A DNA stretch of 64,000 nt from Ralstonia pickettii (lineage in GTDB: Bacteria > Pseudomonadota > Gammaproteobacteria > Burkholderiales > Burkholderiaceae): NCBI RefSeq assembly GCF_016466415.2, contig NZ_CP066771.1:1302001-1366000 (forward strand). Reading direction: 5' to 3'. The position numbers and the translations under genes were made by a program. Within the stretch, counting starts at the first letter, position 1; every line of letters starts with the position of its first letter. The notes beneath the pieces were generated by a model that saw nothing but the letters and a program-made list of their open reading frames with translations, searched no databases and was not told the origin of the DNA. Shown here in pieces: positions 53,334 to 62,686 of this stretch.

Positions 53334-54722
53334 ATGAACCTTCCGCTTTTACTCAATATCGCGACGTTCGTCGTCATCCTGACCGCTCTCGGCCGTGTGA
53401 ACGCGAGCTGGAGCCTGGCCAAACGTGTGCTGCTTGGCATGGTGCTGGGCATCCTGTTCGGACTGGCGCTGCACCTGATCTATGGCGACGACAGCGCGAC
53501 GCTCAAGCAGTCGATTTCGTGGTTCAGCATCGTTGGCGGCGGCTATATCCAACTGCTGCAGATGATCGTCATGCCGCTCGTGCTGGTGTCAGTGCTGAAC
53601 TCGGTGGCCAAGCTCAACAGCACGGCGTCGCTCGGCAAGATCAGCGTGCTGACGATCGGCACGCTGCTGCTCACAACGCTCATTTCAGCGCTGGTCGGCG
53701 TGTTCGTCACGCACCTGTTTGGGCTGACGGCGCAAGGACTGGTGCAGGGCGCGCAGGAAACCGCCCGGTTGACCGCCGTCCAGGACAACTATGTCGGCAA
53801 GGTGGCCGACCTGTCGGTGCCGCAGCTGGTGCAGTCCTTCATTCCGAAGAACCCCTTTGCCGAGCTGACCGGCGCCAAGCCCACGTCCATCATCGGCGTG
53901 GTGATCTTCGCGGCGTTCCTGGGCGTGGCTGCGTTGAACCTGCTGAAGGATGATGCGGTAAAAGGCGAGCGCGTGCTGACCGCCATTGACACCGCGCAGG
54001 CCTGGGTGATGAAGCTCGTGCGGCTCGTCATTCGCCTGACTCCTTACGGCGTGCTCGCGCTCATGACGAACGTGGTAGCCGTGTCCAACGTGCAGGACAT
54101 CATCAAGCTCGGCGGTTTCGTGGTGGCGTCTTACCTCGGCCTGGCGATCATGTTCGGCGTGCATGCTGTGCTGCTCACGCTCAATGGCATCAATCCGCTC
54201 CGCTTCTTCCGCAAGGTCTGGCCGGCGCTGTCGTTCGCGTTCACGAGCCGGTCCAGTGCGGCCACCATTCCGCTGAGCATCGAGGCGCAGACGCGGCGCA
54301 TTGGTGTGCCGGAATCGATTGCCAGTTTCGCTGCATCGTTTGGCACGACCATTGGCCAGAACGGCTGCGCGGGCCTGTATCCCGCCATGCTGGCAGTGAT
54401 GGTGGCGCCCACGGTGGGCATCAACCCGTTCGATCCTGTATGGATTGCAACGCTCGTGGCGGTGGTTACGCTCAGCTCGGTTGGCGTGGCGGGTGTGGGC
54501 GGCGGCGCCACGTTTGCGGCGTTGATCGTCCTGCCGGCGATGGGCTTGCCGGTGACGCTCGTGGCACTGCTGATCTCCATCGAACCGCTCATCGACATGG
54601 GCCGTACCGCTCTCAACGTCAATGGCTCGATGACGGCCGGGGCGATCACTAGCCAGTTGCTGGGGCAGACCGATCGCAGTGTCTTCGATGCTGCCGATGA
54701 CGTGGAGATGGCGCACCGCTGA
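53334..54722 (+). CDS. tcyP: L-cystine symporter TcyP
   Basis: A 462-residue dicarboxylate/amino acid:cation symporter family protein, very close by eye to E. coli TcyP (YdjN) along its whole length: [94 protein letters not shown], and a VEMAHR end. It takes up cystine as a sulfur source. ATG 53334 is preferred to 53316 because it matches the family N-terminus. A TAAGAT at 53286-53291 may be the -10 element. Confidence 0.93.
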   Translation: MNLPLLLNIATFVVILTALGRVNASWSLAKRVLLGMVLGILFGLALHLIYGDDSATLKQSISWFSIVGGGYIQLLQMIVMPLVLVSVLNSVAKLNSTASLGKISVLTIGTLLLTTLISALVGVFVTHLFGLTAQGLVQGAQETARLTAVQDNYVGKVADLSVPQLVQSFIPKNPFAELTGAKPTSIIGVVIFAAFLGVAALNLLKDDAVKGERVLTAIDTAQAWVMKLVRLVIRLTPYGVLALMTNVVAVSNVQDIIKLGGFVVASYLGLAIMFGVHAVLLTLNGINPLRFFRKVWPALSFAFTSRSSAATIPLSIEAQTRRIGVPESIASFAASFGTTIGQNGCAGLYPAMLAVMVAPTVGINPFDPVWIATLVAVVTLSSVGVAGVGGGATFAALIVLPAMGLPVTLVALLISIEPLIDMGRTALNVNGSMTAGAITSQLLGQTDRSVFDAADDVEMAHR

Positions 54723-54737
54723 TCTGCGCGTCGAAAT

Positions 54738-54770
54738 AAAAAATGCCGGCCATGGGGTCGGCATTTTTTT
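54738..54770. terminator. Bidirectional terminator between tcyP and pcaQ
   Basis: AAAAAATGCCG, a 10-base loop, CGGCATTTTTTT. It serves the two convergent genes. Confidence 0.9.
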
Positions 54771-54784
54771 GAGGGCGAGGCGGC

Positions 54785-55729
54785 TCAGATCGGCGTCTGC
54801 GCCAGCTCGGTCAGCAGTTCCATGAACGCGCTGGCCAGTTCGCTGGGTGTGGCGACGCTTCTGCGCAGCAGGCCGACGGGCTCCTTGGTGCCCGACGTGG
54901 CAGTGTCCAGACGGGCAAGTTGACCATGCGCCAGGTCGTCGCCCGCAGCGCGCTCGGGGGTGATCCACACCGCATCGGATCGGCACGCCAGCAACCGTGC
55001 GACGGACACCGAAAGCGTTTCCGTCACGCCCGCGGGCAAGCGCAGGCCGTGTGTCTGGAACAGCGCTTCGGTGTGATGGCGGGGCACCGTGCCCGGCGTG
55101 GCGATCACGAGCGGGTAATCCAGCACCGCCTGCAGGGACGCCGATGCGCCCGGCAGCGTCAGCAGCGGATGTCCAGGCCGCACGACCAGCGCCAGCGGCT
55201 CTGCATACAGCAACTCGAACGACAGCCCCTGCATGCGGTCGGGCTCGGCCATGCGCCCGACGATGAAATCGAGTTCGCCGGCCTTGAGCGCGGTCAGCAG
55301 CTCGATATTGGTGCCGGTGCGCAACCGCACGCCGGCATGCGGGCGCTGCGCGTGCAAATGGGCAATCGCCTGGGGCAGGAGGCTGCTGGCCACCGTCGGC
55401 AGGGCGCCCACATGCACGACCGGCGCGGAAGCGTCCGTCGATCCCATCAGCGCGGCGGTGGCCGATTCCAGCGCCTGCGTCACGCCCACTGCATGCCGCA
55501 GGAATTGCTCGCCGGCCGCGGTGAGCCGCGCGCCTTGCCGGCCGCGTTCCACGAGTTGCATACCGGCAAGCGCTTCGAGTTCGCCCAGCGTTTTCGATAC
55601 CGCCGGCTGGCTCAGATGCAACCGCTCGGCGGCGCGCCGCAGATTGCGCTCCTGCGCGATGGCGACAAAGCAGCTCAGATGGCGAAAGCGGATGCGGGAC
55701 GGCAAGTCCGCTGAGAAGGCACTTTCCAT
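54785..55729 (-). CDS. pcaQ: LysR-type regulator PcaQ
   Basis: A 314-residue LysR protein with N-terminal helix-turn-helix (RHLSCFVAIAQERNLRRAAERLHLSQPAVSKTLGELE) and a periplasmic-binding-like effector domain (VHVGALPTVASSLLPQAI; LDFIVGRMAEPDRM). It is divergent from pcaHG with 93 bases between, the arrangement of pcaQ, which activates protocatechuate genes in response to a pathway intermediate. Inverted repeats overlap its start codon, suggesting autoregulation. Confidence 0.88.
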   Translation of the reverse strand: MESAFSADLPSRIRFRHLSCFVAIAQERNLRRAAERLHLSQPAVSKTLGELEALAGMQLVERGRQGARLTAAGEQFLRHAVGVTQALESATAALMGSTDASAPVVHVGALPTVASSLLPQAIAHLHAQRPHAGVRLRTGTNIELLTALKAGELDFIVGRMAEPDRMQGLSFELLYAEPLALVVRPGHPLLTLPGASASLQAVLDYPLVIATPGTVPRHHTEALFQTHGLRLPAGVTETLSVSVARLLACRSDAVWITPERAAGDDLAHGQLARLDTATSGTKEPVGLLRRSVATPSELASAFMELLTELAQTPI

Positions 55730-55756
55730 AACTTGGAGTTATCGATTTTCCGATAA
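55728..55756. promoter_or_regulatory. PcaQ operator candidates: two overlapping inverted repeats
   Basis: ATAAC-TTGGA-GTTAT (55728-55742) overlaps TTATCG-ATTTTC-CGATAA (55739-55756). The second is a perfect 6-6-6 inverted repeat of the LysR T-N11-A type. The first resembles the ATAAC/GTTA PcaQ site described in rhizobia, from memory, with a shorter spacer. The pair covers the pcaQ start and lies 66 bases before pcaH. Confidence 0.65.
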
Positions 55757-56571
<815 letters not shown>

Positions 56572-56572
<1 letters not shown>

Positions 56573-57267
56573 TGACCACGACCACACTGCGTGAATCGCT
56601 CGAACGTGCCCAGGCAACGGCCATGACGACAACGCCGCCGTTCGCGCATTTCAACGAGACCGCTTCGCAGACGGGCGGCCCCTACGTGCACATTGGCCTT
56701 GCACCGCGCCAGGCCGGCTTCGACATCTACGACAAGGAATTCGGCAGCGTCCTGACCACGCCCGCCACGCGCGGCGAACGCATCGCGCTGGAAGGCCGCG
56801 TCTACGATGGCTCCGGCTCGCTCGTGCGCGATGTGCTGATCGAGATCTGGCAAGCCAATGCCGACGGCAAATACGCGCATCCTGCAGATCGGCAAGACAA
56901 ACCTGTCGACCCGGCATTCCGTGGCTGGGGCCGCGCCGGGGCGGATTTCGATACGGGCGTCTATCGTTTCGATACCATCAAGCCGGGCGCCGTGGCCGGC
57001 CGCAGCGGTACCACGCAGGCACCGCACATCTGCATGATCCTGTTTGCGCGCGGCATCAACCTCGGCCTGCATACGCGCGTGTACTTCAGCGATGAGGCCG
57101 CAGCCAACGGCACGGACCCGGTGCTGAATGGCATCGAGTGGGAAGTGCGCCGCAAGACGCTGATCGCCCAGCGCAGCGAGCGTAACGGCGAGGTGGTCTA
57201 CACCTTCGACGTACGCTTGCAAGACACGCCGGATGGCGGCGCGGAGACAGTGTTCTTCGATATCTGA
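56572..57267 (+). CDS. pcaG: Protocatechuate 3,4-dioxygenase alpha subunit
   Basis: A 231-residue partner of PcaH with the same fold. It keeps EIWQANADGKYAHP, YRFDTIKPG and APHICMILFARGINLGLHTRVYF but lacks the second Tyr and the His pair, as expected for the non-catalytic subunit. It has an N-terminal extension of about 20 residues (MTTTTLRESLERAQATAM) before the usual start; ATG 56572 has GGAG upstream and overlaps the pcaH stop, while an internal ATG (residue 18) could also serve. Confidence 0.95.
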
Positions 57268-57291
57268 TCGCCGCATCACATCCAAAAGACC

Positions 57292-57327
57292 ACGCCCGGC
57301 AGGTTCACACCGCCGGGCGTTGTTTTT
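57292..57327 (+). terminator. Intrinsic terminator after pcaHG
   Basis: ACGCCCGGC, an 11-base loop, GCCGGGCGT, then TGTTTTT. Confidence 0.82.
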
Positions 57328-57412
57328 GATGCGAGCAACACGACTTTCAGCGGGACGTCATGCGGGCGTCGATAATGGGTGGATCGCCAGCCCGGCGTTT
57401 GACGACCCTGCC

Positions 57413-57997
57413 GTGACCCAGCTCACTCTTCCCGGATTCGAAGCCACCCCGCAATTGCCCGCGCATCGCCTGTTTCTGGCGATCAAGCCTGACGTGGATA
57501 CCGCCGAGCGCATCGCGCGGCTGATCCAGCAATTGCGGCCCGTCGTGGGTTTCAAGGGCAAGGCGCTGCGTACGGAGCGCCTGCATGTCACGCTGCATCA
57601 TCTGGGCGATTTCGTTCATCTGCCGCCTGAGGATGTCGTGGCGCGTGTGCGTGCAGCGGCAGACAGCCTGGCCATGCCCGCGTTCGACGCCACGTTCAAC
57701 CAGGTGGTAAGCCTGCATGGCCGGCGCGATCATCGGCCGTTTGTGTTGCTGGGCGATGAGGGCGTGGGCGGTTTGACGGCGTTTCAGGCCGCGCTCGGCG
57801 AGGCGCTCGAGCATGCCGCCGTGCCGGTGCAGCGCGGGCCGTTCAAGCCGCACATCACGCTGTTGTATGACCGCGGCGGCTTTGCGGCGAAGGCAGTCGA
57901 GCCCATCACTTGGACCGTACGCGAGTTCGCTTTCATCCATAGCTGGCTCGGCAAGACGCGCTACGACGAACTCGGCCGTTGGGCGCTCAAAGGCTGA
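57413..57997 (+). CDS. thpR: RNA 2',3'-cyclic phosphodiesterase (2H family)
   Basis: A 194-residue 2H phosphoesterase that opens 2',3'-cyclic phosphate ends of RNA, once called 2'-5' RNA ligase. Both signature tetrads are present: HVTLHHLG and HITLLYDR, with RLFLAIKPD at the N-terminus. GTG 57413 (VTQLTLPGFEATP) is chosen because a terminator and a possible -10 (GATAAT, 57371-57376) lie upstream; ATG 57329 is the alternative. It converges with the DsbA-like gene 11 bases away. Confidence 0.88.
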   Translation: MTQLTLPGFEATPQLPAHRLFLAIKPDVDTAERIARLIQQLRPVVGFKGKALRTERLHVTLHHLGDFVHLPPEDVVARVRAAADSLAMPAFDATFNQVVSLHGRRDHRPFVLLGDEGVGGLTAFQAALGEALEHAAVPVQRGPFKPHITLLYDRGGFAAKAVEPITWTVREFAFIHSWLGKTRYDELGRWALKG

Positions 57998-58008
57998 GCG
58001 CCACGTCG

Positions 58009-58704
58009 TTACGCACAGCCGTCCGGGCCGCAGACGGGGCCATCGGCTTCGCTCGCCGGGGCAAGCGTGCCGATGTGCTGTGTCAGCGCCTGCACCCAGG
58101 ATTCCGGCTTGCCAAGCCACGGGCCGATGTCGATGATGCCCAGTCGGCCATCCGCATCTTCCAGCGCAAACGTCGGAAAACCCTGTCCGCCAACACGGTC
58201 GAGCCATTGCCGGCTCTGCGCGATGTGCTGCTGCGTGAGCGCTCCGGTCTGTCGCGCGTATTCCGCGTCGAATGCTTCGGGCGATAGGCCGATCTCTGCT
58301 GCGAGCTCGCGCAGTACCGCCGCATCGGCAATGCGCAGGCCTTCTTCGTAATGCGCGCGTTGAACGCGATGGATCATGTCGAGCCCGCAGCCGCCGAGCG
58401 CCTCCGCCGCAAGGACCGCCGCAATGGGCGGCTCCGAATCCATCACTGCCGTGGTGTCGCGCAATAGGCTTTCGAAGTAGGGCTCGCCGAATGGCTGGCC
58501 GGTCAACTCGGCAATGCGGTGGTCGTGCGGCATCACATAGTCGCGCCATTGGGGCGTGACCGTACGGCGATTCGGGCCGGCAAGCATGCCGCCGCCGTGG
58601 AAGGCAATCGTGAGGCCCGGCACCGTGCGCGCGGCCTCCACCAGCGGTGCGGCACCGTAGCACCAGCCGCACAGCGGGTCGTAGATGTAATGCAATGTCG
58701 TCAT
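58009..58704 (-). CDS. DsbA-family thioredoxin-fold protein
   Basis: A 231-residue cytoplasmic protein without signal peptide. The active site C12GWC15 lies in YDPLCGWCYGA, followed by the long helical insertion of the FrnE/DsbA group and the cis-Pro strand QGFPTFALED. An unusual C-terminal tail carries another Cys pair (PVCGPDGCA). Its substrate, a thiol or small molecule, is unknown. It shares a 25-base gap with the MBL-fold gene upstream, so they are likely co-transcribed. Confidence 0.83.
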   Translation of the reverse strand: MTTLHYIYDPLCGWCYGAAPLVEAARTVPGLTIAFHGGGMLAGPNRRTVTPQWRDYVMPHDHRIAELTGQPFGEPYFESLLRDTTAVMDSEPPIAAVLAAEALGGCGLDMIHRVQRAHYEEGLRIADAAVLRELAAEIGLSPEAFDAEYARQTGALTQQHIAQSRQWLDRVGGQGFPTFALEDADGRLGIIDIGPWLGKPESWVQALTQHIGTLAPASEADGPVCGPDGCA

Positions 58705-58729
58705 GTTGTTTCCTCGGTGGCAGACCAGC

Positions 58730-59611
58730 TTACTGCGGCCACTTCATTTCGCCCTTGATGACCTTGGCGCTCAGTTCCAGCGATGCATCGCCGCCCAGCG
58801 TCGGATACGCCGCCTTCATCGCCTTGATCAGCTCCGCCGAGTTGTCTGCCTTTGCAGCTTGCAGTTCGAAGGTCTTCAGGTAGTCCGCCGTAAAGCGAAC
58901 CGCCTCCAGCCCCTTTGGCATTGCACCCGTGAAGTGACCGGGCACCACGGTCGTCGGCTTGAGCGCCGTGATGTTGTCCAGCGTCTGCAACCAGCGCAGG
59001 CGCGATTCGCGCGTCTGCGTGTCGGCCACCCAAACGTGGTCGCCGCTGTTGACGACCACGCCGCCGGCCACGGTCTTGATCGAAGGGATCCACAGATACG
59101 TGCGTGCCGCGTCCGGGCCGTTCAGCTCCTTGATCTCGATGGTGCGGCCTTCCAGCGTGAGGTGGTCGGCGCTCAGCACGTCGGGCAGCACGAGCGTCTT
59201 GGGCGCGTTGTCCTTCAGGATCGGGCCCCAGTAGGCGAGCTTGCCATCCATCGATGCCTTGATGGCGGCCACGGTTTGCGGTGTTGCCACGATCTTCGCT
59301 CGCGGGAATGCCGCACGGATGACATCGAGCCCGAAGTAATAGTCCGGATCGCTCTGGCTGATGTAGACGGTAGTGAGCGTCTTGCCGCTGGCCTTGAGTT
59401 TCTGCACGAGCGCCTCTGCATCGCTGCGCTGGAACTGCGCGTCAATCAGGATGGCTTCGTGCGCACCGCTGATGATTTCCGACGACACCGGGAAGATGCC
59501 CTTGGCACCGGGGTTGTAAACCTCAAGATGCAATGGCGCCGGCGCGGCAGCGTGGGCAACAGGACCGGCGCTGACAAGGCCGGCGGCAAGCAGGGTGCGG
59601 AGCAGGGACAT
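58730..59611 (-). CDS. Secreted MBL-fold protein with altered metal site
   Basis: A 293-residue protein with a signal peptide (cut near AHA/AAPAP) and a metallo-beta-lactamase fold. The usual HxHxDH motif is replaced: ISQSDPDYYFG aligns with a THHHPDHYFG-type motif, so the three His become Gln86, Asp88 and Tyr91, while Asp90 stays. Later elements remain (VVVNSGDHVWVAD; VVPGHFTG). It may bind metal differently or be non-catalytic. It is divergent from a LysR gene with palindromic sites between them. Confidence 0.78.
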   Translation of the reverse strand: MSLLRTLLAAGLVSAGPVAHAAAPAPLHLEVYNPGAKGIFPVSSEIISGAHEAILIDAQFQRSDAEALVQKLKASGKTLTTVYISQSDPDYYFGLDVIRAAFPRAKIVATPQTVAAIKASMDGKLAYWGPILKDNAPKTLVLPDVLSADHLTLEGRTIEIKELNGPDAARTYLWIPSIKTVAGGVVVNSGDHVWVADTQTRESRLRWLQTLDNITALKPTTVVPGHFTGAMPKGLEAVRFTADYLKTFELQAAKADNSAELIKAMKAAYPTLGGDASLELSAKVIKGEMKWPQ

Positions 59612-59662
59612 CGGGGTTCTCCAGGCGGATGTGATTTCTGCGAAGCCGCTACTGTAAGTTGC

Positions 59663-59719
59663 TTGATTCGATCAAAAAACCACCTAAGATGCGCATATTT
59701 GTTTCTCCAATCGATCAAA
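59663..59719. promoter_or_regulatory. Operator/promoter region between MBL gene and LysR gene
   Basis: TTGAT-TCG-ATCAA (59663-59675) is a perfect inverted repeat. Its half TCGATCAAA recurs at 59711-59719, 43 bases on and touching the LysR start codon. TTGATT (59663-59668), 16 bases, TAAGAT (59685-59690) could be the LysR promoter, so a regulator bound there would control both directions. Confidence 0.55.
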
Positions 59720-59720
59720 T

Positions 59721-60623
59721 ATGGATCGCATCACGTCGGCCGAAGTGTTTGTGGCGATTGTCGAGCGCGGCAGCCTGAGCGCCGCCGCCGAAGCGCTCGA
59801 CATGTCGCGCGCGATGGTCACGCGCTATCTGGCGCAGATGGAGGCGTGGTCTGGCGCGCGGCTGCTGCACCGGACCACGCGCCGCATCGGCCTGACACCC
59901 GCCGGCGAGGCCACGCTTGCACGCTGCCGCCAGATGCTGGAAATCGCTTCACAGATGGCCGTGGCGGATGGCCCCGAAGCCGATACGCCGCGCGGGCTCC
60001 TGCGCATTGCCTGCGCGCAGTCCCTGGCGCAGCAGACGTTGAGCGCGGCCGTGACGGCCTACCTGCGGCGCTATCCGCAAACGGCCGTCGATCTGGTGGT
60101 CGACAACCGCACCACCAACCTCGTGGAAGAACGCATCGACCTGGCCGTGCGCATCACCAACGACCTTGATCCGAACCTGATTGCGCGGCCGCTGGGCATG
60201 TGCGAATCCGTCGTGGTGGCGGCACCGTCTTACCTGGCCGCGCACGGTACGCCGCGCCGCGTGCAAGACCTGGCCGTTCACAACTGCCTGACGTATACGT
60301 ACTTCGGCAAAAGCCTGTGGAAGTTCACCGAGGCGAAGACGGGCGCGCCGTCGGACGTACCGGTGGGCGGCAATCTGAGTGCGAATGAATCGATGGTGCT
60401 GCTGGCGGCGGCGCGAGAGGGCGCAGGCATTGCATTGCAGCCGGTGTTTGCCGCCGCGCCGCTGATTGCCAGCGGGCAACTCGTGCGTTTGTTGCCCGAC
60501 TACCTGCCGCAGGCGCTGGGCATTCACGGCGTGTACAGCTCGCGCAGGCAGATGCCGGCGGCGCTGCGGGCGATGCTGGATTTTCTGGTGGACTGGTTCA
60601 GGGCGCAGCCGAACGTCACGTGA
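59721..60623 (+). CDS. LysR-type regulator
   Basis: A 300-residue LysR protein: helix-turn-helix in MDRITSAEVFVAIVERGSLSAAAEALDMSRAMVTRYL, then an effector domain (RGLLRIACAQSLAQQ; ERIDLAVRITNDLDPN; NESMVLLAAAREGAGIALQP). It belongs to the CrgA/DsdC-like group by eye. It is divergent from the MBL-fold gene, which is its likely target. Its stop codon shares the palindrome TCACGTGA (60616-60623) with the stop of the convergent MFS gene. Confidence 0.9.
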   Translation: MDRITSAEVFVAIVERGSLSAAAEALDMSRAMVTRYLAQMEAWSGARLLHRTTRRIGLTPAGEATLARCRQMLEIASQMAVADGPEADTPRGLLRIACAQSLAQQTLSAAVTAYLRRYPQTAVDLVVDNRTTNLVEERIDLAVRITNDLDPNLIARPLGMCESVVVAAPSYLAAHGTPRRVQDLAVHNCLTYTYFGKSLWKFTEAKTGAPSDVPVGGNLSANESMVLLAAAREGAGIALQPVFAAAPLIASGQLVRLLPDYLPQALGIHGVYSSRRQMPAALRAMLDFLVDWFRAQPNVT

Positions 60624-61827
60624 TCCCGGAAGACTTTCCTCGCATTGCCAATAAGCCCAATGCCAGCACGCAAAACACCGCACCCGCGTGGAATGTTGCG
60701 GCTGCGCCAAGCTTGTCCCACAGCAGCCCTGCAAGAACGCTGGCCGCTAGCATGGCCAGTCCGCTCACCAGGTTGAACATGCCGTACGCCGTGCCGCGCA
60801 AATCGGCCGGTACGGTATCAGCGACCATGGTTGCCAGCAAGCCCTGCGTAATGCCCATATGCACGCCCCACAGCGCCACGCCTGCGACGACCACGCTCCA
60901 GTGAGCGGACAGGCCGAGCACCACATCGGCGGCAACCAGCACTACCAGCCCAAGCGCGAGCAGCTTCGTGTGACTCATGCGGTCAGAGAGCTTGCCGAAC
61001 GGGTACGCCGCCAGCGCATAGACGATGTTCATCGCCACCATGACCAGCGGCACCAGCGCCAGAGGAATGCCGCCTTGCTGTGCCCGCAACACCAGGAACG
61101 CTTCGGAAAACCGCGCAAGCGTGAAGACCGCGCCGATCATCACCACCCACCAGTACGCGCGGGGCAGCCGCTGGAGGTTGTCCCGGCGGAGCGGGTTGGT
61201 GCGGCGGGCACCGTTGTGGGTTTCGGGCTCGCGCAGGCCGAACATCAGCAGCGCAACAGAGAGCAGCCCTGGCACCACGGCCACCCAGAACACGGCGCGA
61301 AAATCATCCGCCCACAGCAGCATCAGACCCACCGCCAGAAGCGGCCCCAGAAATGCACCCACGGTATCGAGCGACTGCCGCAGCCCGAAGGCCGCGCCGC
61401 GCAACGCAGACGGGGCAATGTCGGCGACCAGCGCATCACGCGGTGCCCCGCGGATGCCCTTGCCGACGCGGTCCAGCAGGCGCGCCGTCAGCACAATGCC
61501 AACCGTGGGCGCGATGGCGAACAGCGGTTTGGACAGCGCGCCCAGCGCATAGCCGAACACCGCCAGGCCCTTGCGCTTGCCAAGGTAGTCGCTGAGCGTG
61601 CCGGAGAATATCTTGACGATGAGTGCGGTCGATTCTCCCAGGCCCTCGATCAGCCCGACCGACAGCGCGCTCGCGCCCAGCACCGACACCATGAACAGCG
61701 GCAGCAGGCTGTGGATCATCTCGGAAGCGATGTCCATCAGCAGGCTGACGCAGCCGAGCACCCAGATGCCGGCGGGCATCTGGCGCAGGCCGCCGGGCGG
61801 CTGGGTGTCGGTTGGAGGGGATGCCAA
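60616..61827 (-). CDS. MFS transporter
   Basis: About 403 residues with 12 hydrophobic helices. It starts near PAGIWVLGCVSLLMDIASEMIHSLLPLF, with the MFS loop GTLSDYLGKRKG and the helix 4-5 segment LLDRVGKGIRGAPRDALVADI, which mark a group of MFS permeases of unknown substrate. The start is uncertain: TTG 61827, ATG 61779 and ATG 61905 are all possible, and none has a good ribosome binding site. It follows the PEP-mutase-like gene closely on the same strand. Confidence 0.85.
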   Translation of the reverse strand: MASPPTDTQPPGGLRQMPAGIWVLGCVSLLMDIASEMIHSLLPLFMVSVLGASALSVGLIEGLGESTALIVKIFSGTLSDYLGKRKGLAVFGYALGALSKPLFAIAPTVGIVLTARLLDRVGKGIRGAPRDALVADIAPSALRGAAFGLRQSLDTVGAFLGPLLAVGLMLLWADDFRAVFWVAVVPGLLSVALLMFGLREPETHNGARRTNPLRRDNLQRLPRAYWWVVMIGAVFTLARFSEAFLVLRAQQGGIPLALVPLVMVAMNIVYALAAYPFGKLSDRMSHTKLLALGLVVLVAADVVLGLSAHWSVVVAGVALWGVHMGITQGLLATMVADTVPADLRGTAYGMFNLVSGLAMLAASVLAGLLWDKLGAAATFHAGAVFCVLALGLLAMRGKSSGIT

Positions 61828-61855
61828 GATTGGCTGCGATCGCCCGGCGGCAAGC

Positions 61856-62683
61856 TCAGGCGAACGGTGCAAAGAGGCCGTTGAGCTTGGCTCCACTGGC
61901 GGCATCGCGCGCAAAGCTGAACGTCCCGGCGGTGCGCAGTTCTTCCGCCGCCCGCATGAATGCACCCATGGCTACGCGTGCCAGCGTCGCGCCTACGCTG
62001 ATGCGCTTGACGCCCAATTCGGTCAACTCGGCCACGCTCAAGTTGCCGTCGGCAAAACCCATCAGCACGTTGAGCGGGCGGTCGATCTCGCGCAGCACGG
62101 CGGCGATCTCGTCGCGTGTTTTCAGGCCGGGGGCGTACAGCACGTCGGCGCCGGCGTCCTGGAAGGCCTGCAGGCGGCGGATCGTGTCGGCCAGGTCGTT
62201 GCGACCGTGCAGGTGGTTTTCGGAGCGCGCGGTGAGCGTGAACGGAAACGGCAACGCGCGCGCAGCCTCCACCGCTGCGCGCACGCGGTCGACCGAAGCC
62301 TCCAGCGAATAGATGGGCGCATCTGCGCGACCCGTCGCGTCCTCAATCGAGCCGCCGACGATGCCGGTGGCGCCTGCCAGGCGGATGGTCTCTGCCACAG
62401 TTTCCGGCGCATCGCCAAAGCCGTTTTCCAGATCGGCAGCCATGGGCACATCCGTGGCGGCCGCCAAGTCAGCCACATGCGCGAGGATGGTGTCGCGGCC
62501 GACGCCATAGTCAGGCAGCCCGCGCGAGAACGCAAAGCCGGCGCTGGTGCTGGTCAATGCTTCGAAGCCCACCGATGCGAGCAGCCGGGCCGAGCCAGGG
62601 TCCCACGGGTTCGGGATCACGAAGGTGCCGCTGCGTTCATGCAGCGCGCGGAAGGCGCGGGCTTTTTCGATCTGGGTCGGCAT
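61856..62683 (-). CDS. Isocitrate lyase/PEP mutase superfamily protein
   Basis: A 275-residue TIM-barrel protein. The metal motif is present as MAADLENGFGD (DxExG type), with FVIPNPWDPGSARLLASVGF and TSTSAGFAFSRGLPD. The KKCGH cysteine loop of isocitrate and methylisocitrate lyases is absent, so a C-C lyase of that kind is unlikely; a PEP mutase, oxaloacetate hydrolase-like or other activity remains open. It lies three bases after the HCCA-isomerase gene, so the two are coupled. Confidence 0.85.
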   Translation of the reverse strand: MPTQIEKARAFRALHERSGTFVIPNPWDPGSARLLASVGFEALTSTSAGFAFSRGLPDYGVGRDTILAHVADLAAATDVPMAADLENGFGDAPETVAETIRLAGATGIVGGSIEDATGRADAPIYSLEASVDRVRAAVEAARALPFPFTLTARSENHLHGRNDLADTIRRLQAFQDAGADVLYAPGLKTRDEIAAVLREIDRPLNVLMGFADGNLSVAELTELGVKRISVGATLARVAMGAFMRAAEELRTAGTFSFARDAASGAKLNGLFAPFA

Positions 62684-62686
62684 GGG

